Assembly (NCBI RefSeq): GCF_963422335.1 | Contig: NZ_OY729424.1 | Coordinates: forward strand, 806,001-870,000 | Length of the DNA stretch: 64,000 nucleotides | Source of the DNA: an uncultured Roseateles sp. | GTDB lineage: Bacteria > Pseudomonadota > Gammaproteobacteria > Burkholderiales > Burkholderiaceae_C | Direction of reading: 5' to 3' | Shown here: piece after piece, positions 16,910 through 25,653 of the stretch | How positions within the stretch are numbered: position 1 is the stretch's first letter | Layout of the letters: every line of letters starts with the position of its first letter | Notes under the pieces: generated by a model | The model's database searches: none | Told to the model about the DNA's origin: nothing | The model's input: the letters and a program-made list of their open reading frames with translations, nothing else | Made by a program: the position numbers and the translations under genes

Positions 16910-19057
16910 ATGTTCCAGCCACAGCCCTCTGTTCAAGCCGACACCAGCGCCGACTTTTTGCGCGTCGAAGACCCCGCCCTGCTCAGCGGCCAGGGGCGTT
17001 TTGTCGGCGACATCCACCTGCCCGGCCTGGCCCATGCGGTGTTCGTGCGCAGCCCCTACGCCCACGCCCGGCTGCTGAGCCTGGACCTGGCCGCGGCGCA
17101 GGAGCAGCCCGGCGTGCTGGCCGTGCTGGGCCCGCGTGATTTCGCCGGCCTGCGCCAGCCGCGCGTCAACCGGCTGCTGGCCGAGATGCGCCTGCCCGAG
17201 GCCGAGCTGATGCCCGGCGACCGCGTGCTGGCCGTCGGCGCGCCGGTGGCCCTGGTGCTGGCCGAGACCCTGGAGCAGGCCCAGGCCGCGGCCGATCTGG
17301 TGTTCGCCGACTATGAAGACCTGGCACCGGTGGCCGACCATGACGAGGCCGCACCGGCCCTGTACGACAACGTGCCCGGCAATCTGGCCCTGCGCAGCGA
17401 GTTCCAGACCGGCCAGTTGCCCGGCGCAGCGGCCACGGCGCAAACGCATATCGAACTGCCCCGCGTGGCCCCCGCCCCGATGGAGCCACGCGCCAGCCTG
17501 ATGTCCTGGCAGGCGGCCAGCGGCGGCCTGCAGGCCTGGATGTCCACGCAAACGCCCAGCCGCGCCCGCGAGGATCTGGCCCTGTGCCTGAGCCTGCCGC
17601 TGGAGCGCGTGCAGGTGATCGCGCCCGATGTCGGCGGCGCGTTCGGCGGCAAGGCCTCGGTCTATCCGGAGGATCTGCTGCTGGCCTGGGCCTCGCGCCG
17701 GCTGCAGCGGCCGCTGCTGTGGCAGTCCACCCGCTCCGAGGATCTGCTGTCGGCCACGCACGGCCGCGCCGCCAAATTGGAAGGCAAGCTGTGGGTGGAC
17801 GCGCAAGGCCGCATGCAGGGCCTGCAGGCCGAGCTGCGCTTCGCGCTGGGCCACTGGCTGCCCTACAGCGCCGCCGCGCCGCTGCGCAATGCCTGCCGCA
17901 TCCTGCCGGGGCCCTACCGCGTGCCGGCGCAGCAGGTGCTGGGCGAGGGGCGCTTGTCGAATGCAGCGGCGGTGGGCATCTACCGCGGCGCCGGCCGGCC
18001 CGAGGCGGCGATTTTGATGGAGCGGCTGGTCGATGAGGCGGCGCAGCAGGCCGGCATCGACCCGCTGCAGCTGCGGCTGCTCAATCTCTGGGCCCCGCAG
18101 GATCTGCCCGCCGATTGGCCCAATGGCCAGCGGCTGGACAGCTGCGACCTGCCCGCGCTGCTGCAGCGTGCGGCCGAGTTGTTTGATTACGCCGGCCGCC
18201 GCGCCCAGCAGGCCCAGCGCCGCGCCGCGGGCGAGCTTGTCGGCATCGGCATGGCGATCTACGTCGAGCCCTGCGGACAGGGTTTTGAGTCGGTGCGGTT
18301 GACGGCGCAGGCCGATGGGCGCTATCTGCTAGCCACCGGCGCCACCGCCCAGGGCCAGGGCCGCGAGACCAGCTATGCGCTGATCGCCGCCCAGGTGCTG
18401 GGTTGCCCGCCCGACCAGATCACCGTGCTGCACGGCAACACCGCCACCTGCCCGGCCGGCATCGGCGCGCTGGCCAGCCGCAGCACGGCCATCGGTGGCT
18501 CGGCGGTGCTGAAGGCGGCGCAGCGGCTGCAGCAGGATTTGAATGAGGGCGCCGCCCTGCCGTACAGCGTCGAGCTGTTCCACGAGGTCGCCCACGAGGC
18601 CTGGGCGGCCGGCTGCGTGATGCTGGCGTTGCGCATCGATCGCGACACCGGCCAGCCGACGATTGAAGAACTGGTCTGGGTCGATGACGCGGGCCATGTG
18701 GTCTCGCCCGAGCTGGTCCACGGCCAGCTGCTGGGCGGCCTGGCGCAAGGCCTCGGCCAGGCGCTGATGGAGCGCCTGGTCTACGACGACAACGGCCAGC
18801 TCCTGACCGGCTCGCTGATGGACTACGCCCTGCCCCGCGCCGAAGACCTGCCCGCCGTGCGCCTGGCCAGCCTGCCCACGCGCAGCGCCGCCAATGCGCT
18901 GGGCGCCAAGGGCGTGGGCGAGGCCGGCTGCATAGGCCTGCCCGCGGCCCTGCTCAACGCCGCCCATGACGCGCTGCGCCCCGTGGGCGTGCGCCAACTC
19001 GACTTTCCCCTCAGCGCCGAGCGCCTCTGGCGCGCGATGCAGACCGCCACCAACTGA
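16910..19057 (+). CDS. Molybdenum hydroxylase large subunit (xanthine dehydrogenase family)
   Basis: A 715-residue catalytic subunit that binds molybdopterin cytosine dinucleotide and hydroxylates a C-H position using water. The N-terminal a/b hammerhead opens with RVEDPALLSGQGRFVGDIHL. The cofactor-binding glycines GGAFGGK lie at residues 242-248. QGQGRETSYALI follows at about residue 485, and the catalytic glutamate is Glu671 in AKGVGEAG. It is slightly shorter than the usual 760-800 residues. The ATG at 16910 fits the N-terminus better than an upstream TTG. The small and medium subunits follow after one unrelated gene, an uncommon L-(lyase)-S-M order. Confidence 0.9.
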   Translation: MFQPQPSVQADTSADFLRVEDPALLSGQGRFVGDIHLPGLAHAVFVRSPYAHARLLSLDLAAAQEQPGVLAVLGPRDFAGLRQPRVNRLLAEMRLPEAELMPGDRVLAVGAPVALVLAETLEQAQAAADLVFADYEDLAPVADHDEAAPALYDNVPGNLALRSEFQTGQLPGAAATAQTHIELPRVAPAPMEPRASLMSWQAASGGLQAWMSTQTPSRAREDLALCLSLPLERVQVIAPDVGGAFGGKASVYPEDLLLAWASRRLQRPLLWQSTRSEDLLSATHGRAAKLEGKLWVDAQGRMQGLQAELRFALGHWLPYSAAAPLRNACRILPGPYRVPAQQVLGEGRLSNAAAVGIYRGAGRPEAAILMERLVDEAAQQAGIDPLQLRLLNLWAPQDLPADWPNGQRLDSCDLPALLQRAAELFDYAGRRAQQAQRRAAGELVGIGMAIYVEPCGQGFESVRLTAQADGRYLLATGATAQGQGRETSYALIAAQVLGCPPDQITVLHGNTATCPAGIGALASRSTAIGGSAVLKAAQRLQQDLNEGAALPYSVELFHEVAHEAWAAGCVMLALRIDRDTGQPTIEELVWVDDAGHVVSPELVHGQLLGGLAQGLGQALMERLVYDDNGQLLTGSLMDYALPRAEDLPAVRLASLPTRSAANALGAKGVGEAGCIGLPAALLNAAHDALRPVGVRQLDFPLSAERLWRAMQTATN

Positions 19058-19067
19058 GAACCTGACG

Positions 19068-20030
19068 ATGAACTACAGCAAGCAAGACGCCAAGGCCTAT
19101 GCCAAGGCCCACTTCACCGGCGTCTGGGCCGCCACGCTCACCCCGTTCAAGCACGACGGCGCGGTCGATGAGGCCGCGATGCGCGCCAATCTACAGCACT
19201 GGATGGGCACCTTGAATCTCGGCGGCCTGTTCGTCTGCGGCAAGCAGGGCGAGTTCTTCTCGATGTCTGTCCCAGAGCGCAAGCGCAGCTTCGAGGTCGC
19301 CGCCCAGGTGGCCGCCGATCTGGGACGCTCGCGCACGGTGATGTCCTGCTCGGACACCAACCTCGACACGGTGCTGGAGCTGGGCCGCCACGCGCAGGCC
19401 GTCGGTGCCGACTGGATCGTCGTGCACAGCCCGGTGCTGCATTTCGGTGCCGACACCGACGAGACGATTTACGAGTACTACCGCCACATCAGCGAGCAGC
19501 TGGACATCGGCATCGCGATGTGGAACCACCCCGATTGCGGCTATCTGATGAGCCCCCAGCTCTGCGCCCGCATCGCCGCCCTGCCCAATATCGTCGCCAT
19601 CAAGTACAGCGTGCCGCGCCCCATGTACAGCGAGCTGAGCCGCCTGGTCGGCGAGCAGATCCAGGTCAGCACCGCATCCGAGGAGGAGTGGCTGGACAAT
19701 ATCGAGGAGCTGGGCTGGCGCCTGTACCTGTGCTCGACGCCACCGCTGCTGCTGCAGACCGCCGCCGATCAGCGCATCAACGACTACACCCGCCTGGCCT
19801 TCGAGGGCCGCTTCGCCGAGGCCCGCGCGGTGCGCGACAGCCTGGAGCCCGCCCGCCAGGCCTTCAAGGCCTGCAAGCCGCTGGGCAAGCCGCAGGCGCA
19901 CAGCAAGTACTGGCTGGAGTTGCTGGGCCTGGCCGGCGGGCCCGTGCGCCGGCCGCTGCTGCAGCTGACCGAGGCCGAGAAGGCCTTGATACGCGAACAG
20001 TTCGCCCTGAGCGGCCTGAAGCTGGGCTGA
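19068..20030 (+). CDS. DapA-family lyase/aldolase
   Basis: A 320-residue TIM-barrel protein of the dihydrodipicolinate synthase/N-acetylneuraminate lyase family, which cleaves or forms C-C bonds next to a keto acid through a lysine Schiff base. It has GVWAATLTPFKHDGAVDEAA at the N-terminus, GKQGEFFSMS in place of the usual GTTGE-S loop, and the Schiff-base lysine Lys179 in IVAIKYSV. The usual DapA catalytic tyrosine segment (PYYN) reads HSPVLHFG, so true lysine biosynthesis is unlikely. It sits inside the hydroxylase operon, which suggests a late catabolic aldolase or hydratase step. Confidence 0.85.
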   Translation: MNYSKQDAKAYAKAHFTGVWAATLTPFKHDGAVDEAAMRANLQHWMGTLNLGGLFVCGKQGEFFSMSVPERKRSFEVAAQVAADLGRSRTVMSCSDTNLDTVLELGRHAQAVGADWIVVHSPVLHFGADTDETIYEYYRHISEQLDIGIAMWNHPDCGYLMSPQLCARIAALPNIVAIKYSVPRPMYSELSRLVGEQIQVSTASEEEWLDNIEELGWRLYLCSTPPLLLQTAADQRINDYTRLAFEGRFAEARAVRDSLEPARQAFKACKPLGKPQAHSKYWLELLGLAGGPVRRPLLQLTEAEKALIREQFALSGLKLG

Positions 20031-20033
20031 GCC

Positions 20034-20526
<493 letters not shown>

Positions 20527-20540
<14 letters not shown>

Positions 20541-21333
20541 CTACTGCCGTCCGGCCAGCGTGGCCGAGGTGCTGACCCTGCTGCGCGATGGCGTCGACAG
20601 CAAGCTGCTGGCCGGCGGGCAAAGCCTGCTCGCCTCCATGAAGCTGGGCCTGATGGCGCCGGCCCGGCTGATCGCGCTGGACCGCATCCCGGCGCTTCGC
20701 AGCAGCTGCGAGGAGCAGGGCCAGCTGCGCCTGGGCGCGATGCAGACCCACGGCGAGCTGGCTGCCAGCGCTGCGCTGCAAGCCTGGGTGCCAGGTCTTG
20801 CCCAGATGGCCGACCACATCGCCGACGCGCAGGTGCGGGCCATGGGCACGGTGGGTGGATCGCTGGCCAATGCCGACCCTGCCGCCTGCTGGCCGGCCGG
20901 CGTGCTGGCACTGGGCGCGACCTTGATCACCGACCGGCGCGAGCTCGCCGCCGATGACTTCTTCACCGGCCTGTTCGGCACCGCGCTGGAGCCTGACGAG
21001 CTGCTGTGCGGCATCCGCCTGCGCCGGCCCCGCCGCATGGCCTACCTGAAGTTTGAGCAACCGGCCTCGCGCTTTGCGCTGGTCGGCGTGGCGGTGGCGC
21101 AATTCGATGACGGCGTTCGTGTGGCCTTGACCGGCACTTCGCAAGGTGCCATCCGCCTGCCCGCCTTCGAGCAGGCACTGAGCCGACGCTTCGAACCCGC
21201 CGCGCTGCAAGGCCTGCGCGTCGATGAAGACCTGATGTCGGCCGACCTGCACGCGGGCGCCGACTACCGCGCCCATCTGGCGGCCGTGCTGGCCCGTCGG
21301 GTGGTGCAACAAGCATGGGAAGCAAGCAAATGA
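20527..21333 (+). CDS. Molybdenum hydroxylase FAD subunit
   Basis: A 268-residue medium subunit of the CoxM/xanthine dehydrogenase type. FAD-binding motifs are LLAGGQSLLASMKLGLM near residues 29-46 and AMGTVGGSLANADPAACW at about 105. A C-terminal CO-dehydrogenase flavoprotein domain follows. It takes electrons from the iron-sulfur subunit and passes them to an acceptor. The genes on both sides overlap it (14 and 4 bases). Confidence 0.94.
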
Positions 21334-22136
21334 GTACGAACAACAAACTGCGTGTTGCACTGATAGGCCACGGCGCCATCGGCCGCGTGATCGCCCGCGA
21401 GCTGCTGGCCCAAGGTGGCGCCGAGGTCGAACTGATCGCTGTGCTGTGCCACCGCGCCGAGGAGGGCGCGGGCCTGCCGGTGCCGGTCTTCACCGAGCTG
21501 CCGCCGCTGCTGGCCCTGCAGCCCGACCTGATCGTCGAGGCCGCCGGCCATCAGGCGGTGCGGGCCTACGGCGCGGAGTGTCTCGCCGCCGGCGCCGACC
21601 TGCTGCTGGTCTCGGTCGGCGTGCTGTCCGATCCTGAGGTGCTCGACGGCCTGGAGCGCGCCGCCCGCGCCGCCGGCCGTCAGGTGCTGCTGCCCTCGGG
21701 CGCGCTGGCCGGGCTGGACTATCTGCAGGCCGCGCGCCTGGCCGGCCTGCAGTCGGTCTGCTACCGCTCGCGCAAGCCGCCGCAGGCCTGGCGCGACACG
21801 CCGGCCGAGAAGTTGCTGGATCTGGGCTCGGTGCGCGAAGCGACCGTGTTCTTCCGCGGCACGGCACGCCAGGCGGCGCGGGACTATCCGAAGAACGCCA
21901 ACGTCGCAGCCACCTTGGCGCTGTGCACACTGGGCCTGGACGATACCCAGGTCGAGCTGATCGCCGACCCGCTGGCCAGCGGCAATGTGCACGAGATCGA
22001 GGCGCAGAGCGCGGTGGGCCGCCTGAGCGTGCAGGTGCAGAACCTGCCGTCGCCGGACAACCCCAAGACCTCGCTGGTCACACCCTACAGCGCGCTGCGC
22101 ACCATCATGTCGCGGCGCGCCGCCGTGAGCGTGTAG
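21330..22136 (+). CDS. Aspartate dehydrogenase-like NAD(P) enzyme
   Basis: A 268-residue protein of the L-aspartate dehydrogenase (DUF108) family. An N-terminal Rossmann motif, ALIGHGAIGRVIA, binds NAD(P), and the diagnostic YPKNANVAATLALCTLG carries the conserved core. The family oxidises L-aspartate to iminoaspartate or oxaloacetate plus ammonia. In this operon it may act on a different amino acid released from the ring-cleavage route. The start overlaps the previous stop (ATGA). Its last 32 bases overlap the convergent LysR gene. Confidence 0.88.
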   Translation: MSTNNKLRVALIGHGAIGRVIARELLAQGGAEVELIAVLCHRAEEGAGLPVPVFTELPPLLALQPDLIVEAAGHQAVRAYGAECLAAGADLLLVSVGVLSDPEVLDGLERAARAAGRQVLLPSGALAGLDYLQAARLAGLQSVCYRSRKPPQAWRDTPAEKLLDLGSVREATVFFRGTARQAARDYPKNANVAATLALCTLGLDDTQVELIADPLASGNVHEIEAQSAVGRLSVQVQNLPSPDNPKTSLVTPYSALRTIMSRRAAVSV

Positions 22137-23094
22137 AAGACGCGGCCGGGGCAACCAGATGCGCTTTCAGATGCTCGACCATGGCCCGCGCCGCCGGCGA
22201 CAGCGAACGCTGCTTCAGCTGCGCCAGGCTCAGCTCGCGCCTCACCTCGGGGGCGGTGAGCGGCACGCCGACCAGGCCCTGGGCCCGGCCCTCGGGCGCG
22301 CCGACACGCAGGGCATAGGCCGGCAGTATGGCCACGCCGAGGCCGGCCGCGGCCATGGCCATCGCCGTGGTGATGTGGCTGACCTCCTGCGCCGGCTTGG
22401 GGCAACCGCCCAGCGGCGCGAAGGTCTGCTCGACCAGCGCGCGCAGGCCGCTGCCGGGCTTGAGCAGGAGCAGCGGCTGATCGAGCAGCTGCGCCCATGT
22501 CAGGCTCGTCTCGCCCGCCAGCGCATGGCCCCGCGCGCAGACCAGCACCATCGGATCAGCCAGCAGGGTCTCGGCCTCGATGTCGGGCTCGGCCGCGTGG
22601 TCGAAGGTGGCCAGGGCCAGGTCCAGCTCGCCCTGGCGCAGCTTGGTCAGCAGCACATCGGCGCTGGCATCGGTCAGGCTCAGCTCGACACCGGGCCAGG
22701 CCGCGGCGAAGCTGACCATCAGCTCGGGCATCATGCTGGCCGCCAGCAGCGGCGTCGTGCCCAGGCGGACGCGGCCGCGGCGGCGCTCGGCCACCTCACG
22801 CAGCTCATGCGCGGCATGGTCCAGATCGGCCAGCAGGCGCTCGACGGTGGGCACCAGTTCGTGGCCGGCCTCGGTCAACTCCAGGCGCCGCGTCGTGCGG
22901 TCGAGCAGGCGCAGGCCCAGCTCGGCCTCCAGCCCGCGTATCAGGGCCGACAGCGCCGACTGGCTCAGGAACAGCTCCTGCGCCGCTCGCGTGAAGCTGC
23001 CCTGGCGGGCCACGGCCGCAAAGCCACGCAGCTGCTTCAACGAAACATTGGCGGGCCGCAGGCGTGCGGCAGGAGTTCGGGCGTCATCGGACAT
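22105..23094 (-). CDS. LysR family regulator
   Basis: A 329-residue DNA-binding regulator. The N-terminal winged helix is at about residues 15-75 (LRGFAAVARQGSFTRAAQEL, LSQSALSALIRGLEAELG). A two-lobe periplasmic-binding-like effector domain follows from about residue 105. The ATG at 23094 was chosen because longer readings run into the promoter and the divergent dioxygenase gene. It lies between the hydroxylase operon and the divergent dioxygenase, 52 bp from the latter, so it likely controls both. The C-terminal Arg-rich tail is encoded on the antisense strand of the upstream gene's end. Confidence 0.92.
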   Translation of the reverse strand: MSDDARTPAARLRPANVSLKQLRGFAAVARQGSFTRAAQELFLSQSALSALIRGLEAELGLRLLDRTTRRLELTEAGHELVPTVERLLADLDHAAHELREVAERRRGRVRLGTTPLLAASMMPELMVSFAAAWPGVELSLTDASADVLLTKLRQGELDLALATFDHAAEPDIEAETLLADPMVLVCARGHALAGETSLTWAQLLDQPLLLLKPGSGLRALVEQTFAPLGGCPKPAQEVSHITTAMAMAAAGLGVAILPAYALRVGAPEGRAQGLVGVPLTAPEVRRELSLAQLKQRSLSPAARAMVEHLKAHLVAPAASSTRSRRRAAT

Positions 23095-23115
23095 GGGCGG
23101 CCGCATCATAACCAC

Positions 23116-23131
23116 GGGGATCATCATCCCC
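23116..23131. promoter_or_regulatory. Palindrome in the LysR/dioxygenase divergent gap
   Basis: GGGGAT, a 4-bp CATC spacer and ATCCCC form a perfect 16-bp dyad. It sits inside the 52-bp space between the divergent LysR and dioxygenase starts. The gap is short for a full divergent promoter pair. The dyad could be an operator, or a translation-modulating hairpin just before the dioxygenase ribosome site (GGAGA). Confidence 0.4.
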
Positions 23132-23146
23132 ACCCAGGAGACAGCA

Positions 23147-23743
23147 ATGCTTAAGTTTGGCCCACCCCTCAATCTGCAGCGCTGGATCAGCGACCATGCC
23201 GCCGAGCTGAAGCCCCCAGTCGGCAACCAACAGATCTGGCAAGACGCCGACTTCATCTGCACCGTCGTCGGCGGCCCCAACCAGCGCACCGACTTCCATG
23301 ACGACCCGCTGGAGGAGTTTTTCTACCAGCTGCGCGGCCAGGCCCATCTGCTGCTGTGGGACCGCGGCCGCTACGAGCGCGTCGACCTGAACGAGGGCGA
23401 CATCTTTCTGCTGCCCGCCCATGTGCGCCACTCGCCTCAGCGCCCCCAGGCCGGCAGTCTGTGCCTGGTGGTGGAGCGCACCCGCCCCGCCGGCCTGCTC
23501 GACGCGTTCGAGTGGACCTGCGCCCATTGCGGCGGCCTGGTGACGCGCCGCGAGGTGCAGCTGAACAGCATCGTCCGCGATCTGCCCACCGTGTACGACA
23601 GCTACTACGCCAGCAGCGAAGCCGAGCGCCGCTGTCCCGATTGCGGCGAAGTCCACCCCGGCCGCGCCTGGCGCGACTGGCATGGTGTGCTGGCGCACAA
23701 GCACGCCCACGCCGCCGTACCTATCGCTCCGCTGGAGTTCTGA
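23147..23743 (+). CDS. nbaC: 3-hydroxyanthranilate 3,4-dioxygenase
   Basis: A 198-residue cupin dioxygenase that opens the ring of 3-hydroxyanthranilate to 2-amino-3-carboxymuconate semialdehyde. The iron ligands His51, Glu57 and His95 and the substrate residues Arg47, Arg99 and Glu110 are at the same numbers as in the well-studied Cupriavidus enzyme (NQRTDFHDDPLEEFFYQ; PAHVRHSPQRP; VVERTRP). The rubredoxin-like second iron site has CAHC (125-128) and CPDC (163-166). This is the firmest functional clue to the cluster. No ACMS decarboxylase, aminomuconate deaminase or kynurenine genes are in the window, so the upstream and downstream steps must be unusual or elsewhere. The gene symbol is used loosely. 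Confidence 0.93.
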   Translation: MLKFGPPLNLQRWISDHAAELKPPVGNQQIWQDADFICTVVGGPNQRTDFHDDPLEEFFYQLRGQAHLLLWDRGRYERVDLNEGDIFLLPAHVRHSPQRPQAGSLCLVVERTRPAGLLDAFEWTCAHCGGLVTRREVQLNSIVRDLPTVYDSYYASSEAERRCPDCGEVHPGRAWRDWHGVLAHKHAHAAVPIAPLEF

Positions 23744-23745
23744 AC

Positions 23746-24291
23746 ATGAAAATCGAGAATCAACGCGAGCTGCCCTGCTCGCAAGCCCAGGCCTGGGCGG
23801 CCCTGAATGACGACGCCGTGCTGCAGGCCTGCATCCCCGGCTGCGAATCGCTGACCCGCACCGCGCCCGACCGGCTGGAGGCCGTGGTCATTGCCGCCAT
23901 CGGCCCGGTGCGTGCCCGCTTCACCGGCAAGCTGGCGCTCAGCGAGATCAATGCGCCCACCGGCTACAAGCTCAGCTTCGAGGGCCAGGGCGGCGCGGCC
24001 GGCTTCAGCAAGGGCACGGCCGAGGTCCGGCTCAGCCCGGTGTCGGAGCGTTGCACCCAGCTGCACTACGAGGCCACGATGCAGATCGGCGGCAAGCTGG
24101 CGCAGATAGGCTCGCGCATCGTCGACGCGGCGGCGCAGAAGATCATCCAGGAGTTTTTCACCCGATTCGAGGCACAGCTGACGACGGCGCCCGAGCCAGC
24201 GGCGACGGCGGCGCCCATCCAATCAAGCTGGTGGACGGCGCTGGGCAACTGGTGGCGCGGCTTGTTCGGTGCGCGCAAGGCCGCGGGCTGA
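23746..24291 (+). CDS. CoxG-like SRPBCC protein
   Basis: A 181-residue START/SRPBCC-fold protein of the carbon monoxide dehydrogenase subunit G family. The opening IENQRELPCSQAQAWAALND and CIPGCESL are typical. A C-terminal Trp-rich amphipathic segment (SSWWTALGNWWRGLFGARK) could attach it to the membrane. CoxG proteins accompany molybdenum hydroxylases and help in maturation or membrane recruitment, so it likely serves the enzyme encoded at 16910-21333. It starts 2 bases after the dioxygenase stop. Confidence 0.88.
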   Translation: MKIENQRELPCSQAQAWAALNDDAVLQACIPGCESLTRTAPDRLEAVVIAAIGPVRARFTGKLALSEINAPTGYKLSFEGQGGAAGFSKGTAEVRLSPVSERCTQLHYEATMQIGGKLAQIGSRIVDAAAQKIIQEFFTRFEAQLTTAPEPAATAAPIQSSWWTALGNWWRGLFGARKAAG

Positions 24292-24305
24292 CCGACAATG
24301 GCGGC

Positions 24306-24539
24306 ATGGCCAAACCGATACCCCGCCTCAACCCCGACCAGATCCAGCGCATCATCGCCACCGCCTGGGACGACACCCCGCCCTTCAACGCCGTGCTGAT
24401 GCAGCACGGCGTGTCGCAGGGCGAGCTGGTGCAGCTGCTCAAGCGCGAGCTGACGCCCAATGCCTTCAAGCTGTGGCGGGCGCGCACCGGTGGCGGCAAG
24501 CCCAATGCGCCGATGAAGCGCAAGCCACGCGGAAAGTGA
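24306..24539 (+). CDS. DUF2805/TIGR03643 small protein
   Basis: A 77-residue basic protein with the recognisable motif PDQIQRIIATAWDDTPPFNAV, followed by a helix-turn-helix-like stretch and LTPNAFKLWRARTGGGK. It matches a conserved bacterial family of unknown function, which looks nucleic-acid binding by charge and helical pattern. It lies 14 bp after the CoxG-like gene and may be co-transcribed, although the family is usually not tied to this pathway. Confidence 0.75.
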   Translation: MAKPIPRLNPDQIQRIIATAWDDTPPFNAVLMQHGVSQGELVQLLKRELTPNAFKLWRARTGGGKPNAPMKRKPRGK

Positions 24540-24600
24540 CTTGATACGGCGCGGGCTTTGCCCTAGTCTGCAGGGCCCGAAAGCCCTTCTGGAGATGCTC

Positions 24601-25278
24601 ATGTCGCCCAACAACAAGCGTTCAGTTCATCACACTCTTGGCGCCGCTGCCGTCACGGTCCTGCTGCTCGCCGGCTGTGCCGGCATGGGTGCCAAGACCG
24701 GCATGAGCTTCTTCGTCACCAGCGCCGGGCCCGGCAAGGGTGCCGATCTGGGCGGCCTGGCCGGCGCCGACAAGCATTGCCAGACGCTGGCTGCGGCGGC
24801 CGGTGCGGGCAACCGCAGCTGGCGCGCCTATCTGAGCCAGCAGGCGGTGGGCTACGAGTCCGCCGTCAACGCCCGTGACCGCATCGGCAAGGGCCCCTGG
24901 ATCAACGCCAAGGGCGTGGTCGTGGCCACCGACGTCGAGCAGTTGCACGGCCCCGCCAACAACCTGAACAAGCTCACGGCGCTGACCGAGCGCGGCGAGG
25001 GCATCAACGGCCGCGGCGACACGCCCAACACGCATGACGTGCTGACCGGCTCCCAGCCCAATGGCTTGGTCGTCGCCGGCAGCGCCGACGCCACCTGCGG
25101 CAACTGGACGCTCAGCGGCACTGGCTCGGCCATGCTGGGCCACCACGACCGCACCGGCCTGGACGAAAGCGCTGCCGCCAAGTCATGGAACTCTTCGCAT
25201 ATGTCACGCGGCTGCAGCCCGGATGCGCTGAAGGCCACCGGCGGCGCCGGGCTGTTCTACTGCTTCGCGGCGGATTGA
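24601..25278 (+). CDS. Lectin-like lipoprotein
   Basis: A 225-residue exported lipoprotein. The ATG at 24601 is correctly spaced from GGAG; an ATG 6 bases upstream is too close to it. The lipobox LLLAGC is followed by MSFFVTSAGPGKGADLGGLA, a conserved start of a proteobacterial family often labelled lectin, with a C-type-lectin-like or DUF1554-like fold. Later cysteines (CGNWTL, RGCSPDAL, YCFAAD) probably form disulfides. Ligand unknown. Convergent with the next gene. Confidence 0.7.
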   Translation: MSPNNKRSVHHTLGAAAVTVLLLAGCAGMGAKTGMSFFVTSAGPGKGADLGGLAGADKHCQTLAAAAGAGNRSWRAYLSQQAVGYESAVNARDRIGKGPWINAKGVVVATDVEQLHGPANNLNKLTALTERGEGINGRGDTPNTHDVLTGSQPNGLVVAGSADATCGNWTLSGTGSAMLGHHDRTGLDESAAAKSWNSSHMSRGCSPDALKATGGAGLFYCFAAD

Positions 25279-25346
25279 GGCCCCGGGCCGTCGGGGGAGT
25301 AGCGGCAAATCTCGGGATCGCGGTACTTGGCCCGGCGGTGTCTCCG

Positions 25347-25649
25347 TCAACCCTGTGGCAGCTCCCGGATTTCTACGGTACCGCCGGCCTCGAAAGTGGG
25401 GTTTCCGGCCAGCAGTTTCTGCGCCTCGTCGAGGCTCTCGGCCTGGACTCGAATGTAGCCAAGCAGCGCGGATGAAGTCGCCCTGGCTGCCCCGTCTTTT
25501 CGAAAACAGGCACCTGGCCCGATCGAGCTGCCGCCGCTGAACCGCCCGCTGGCGGCAAGCTTGGCAATGTAGCCGTCCCAACCGGCTTCGCTTGCGGTGC
25601 GGCATTCCGCGGGTACATCGTCGTGCATCAGCAGGATGTAGTCGGTCAT
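25347..25649 (-). CDS. YCII/DGPF-domain protein
   Basis: A 100-residue dimeric alpha/beta-barrel protein with MTDYILLMHDDVP at the start, SGRFSGGSSIGPG in the middle and TVEIRELPQG at the end. This is typical of YCII-related DGPF proteins, which often travel with ECF sigma factors; none is adjacent here. No function is established. The start is 4 bases from the stop of the phosphatase-like gene, so they form an operon. Confidence 0.8.
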   Translation of the reverse strand: MTDYILLMHDDVPAECRTASEAGWDGYIAKLAASGRFSGGSSIGPGACFRKDGAARATSSALLGYIRVQAESLDEAQKLLAGNPTFEAGGTVEIRELPQG

Positions 25650-25653
25650 TGCT

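Noticed and set aside
19068..20030. Naming the DapA-family gene as lysine-pathway dapA
   Set aside because: The active-site Tyr segment is changed and the gene sits in a catabolic operon.
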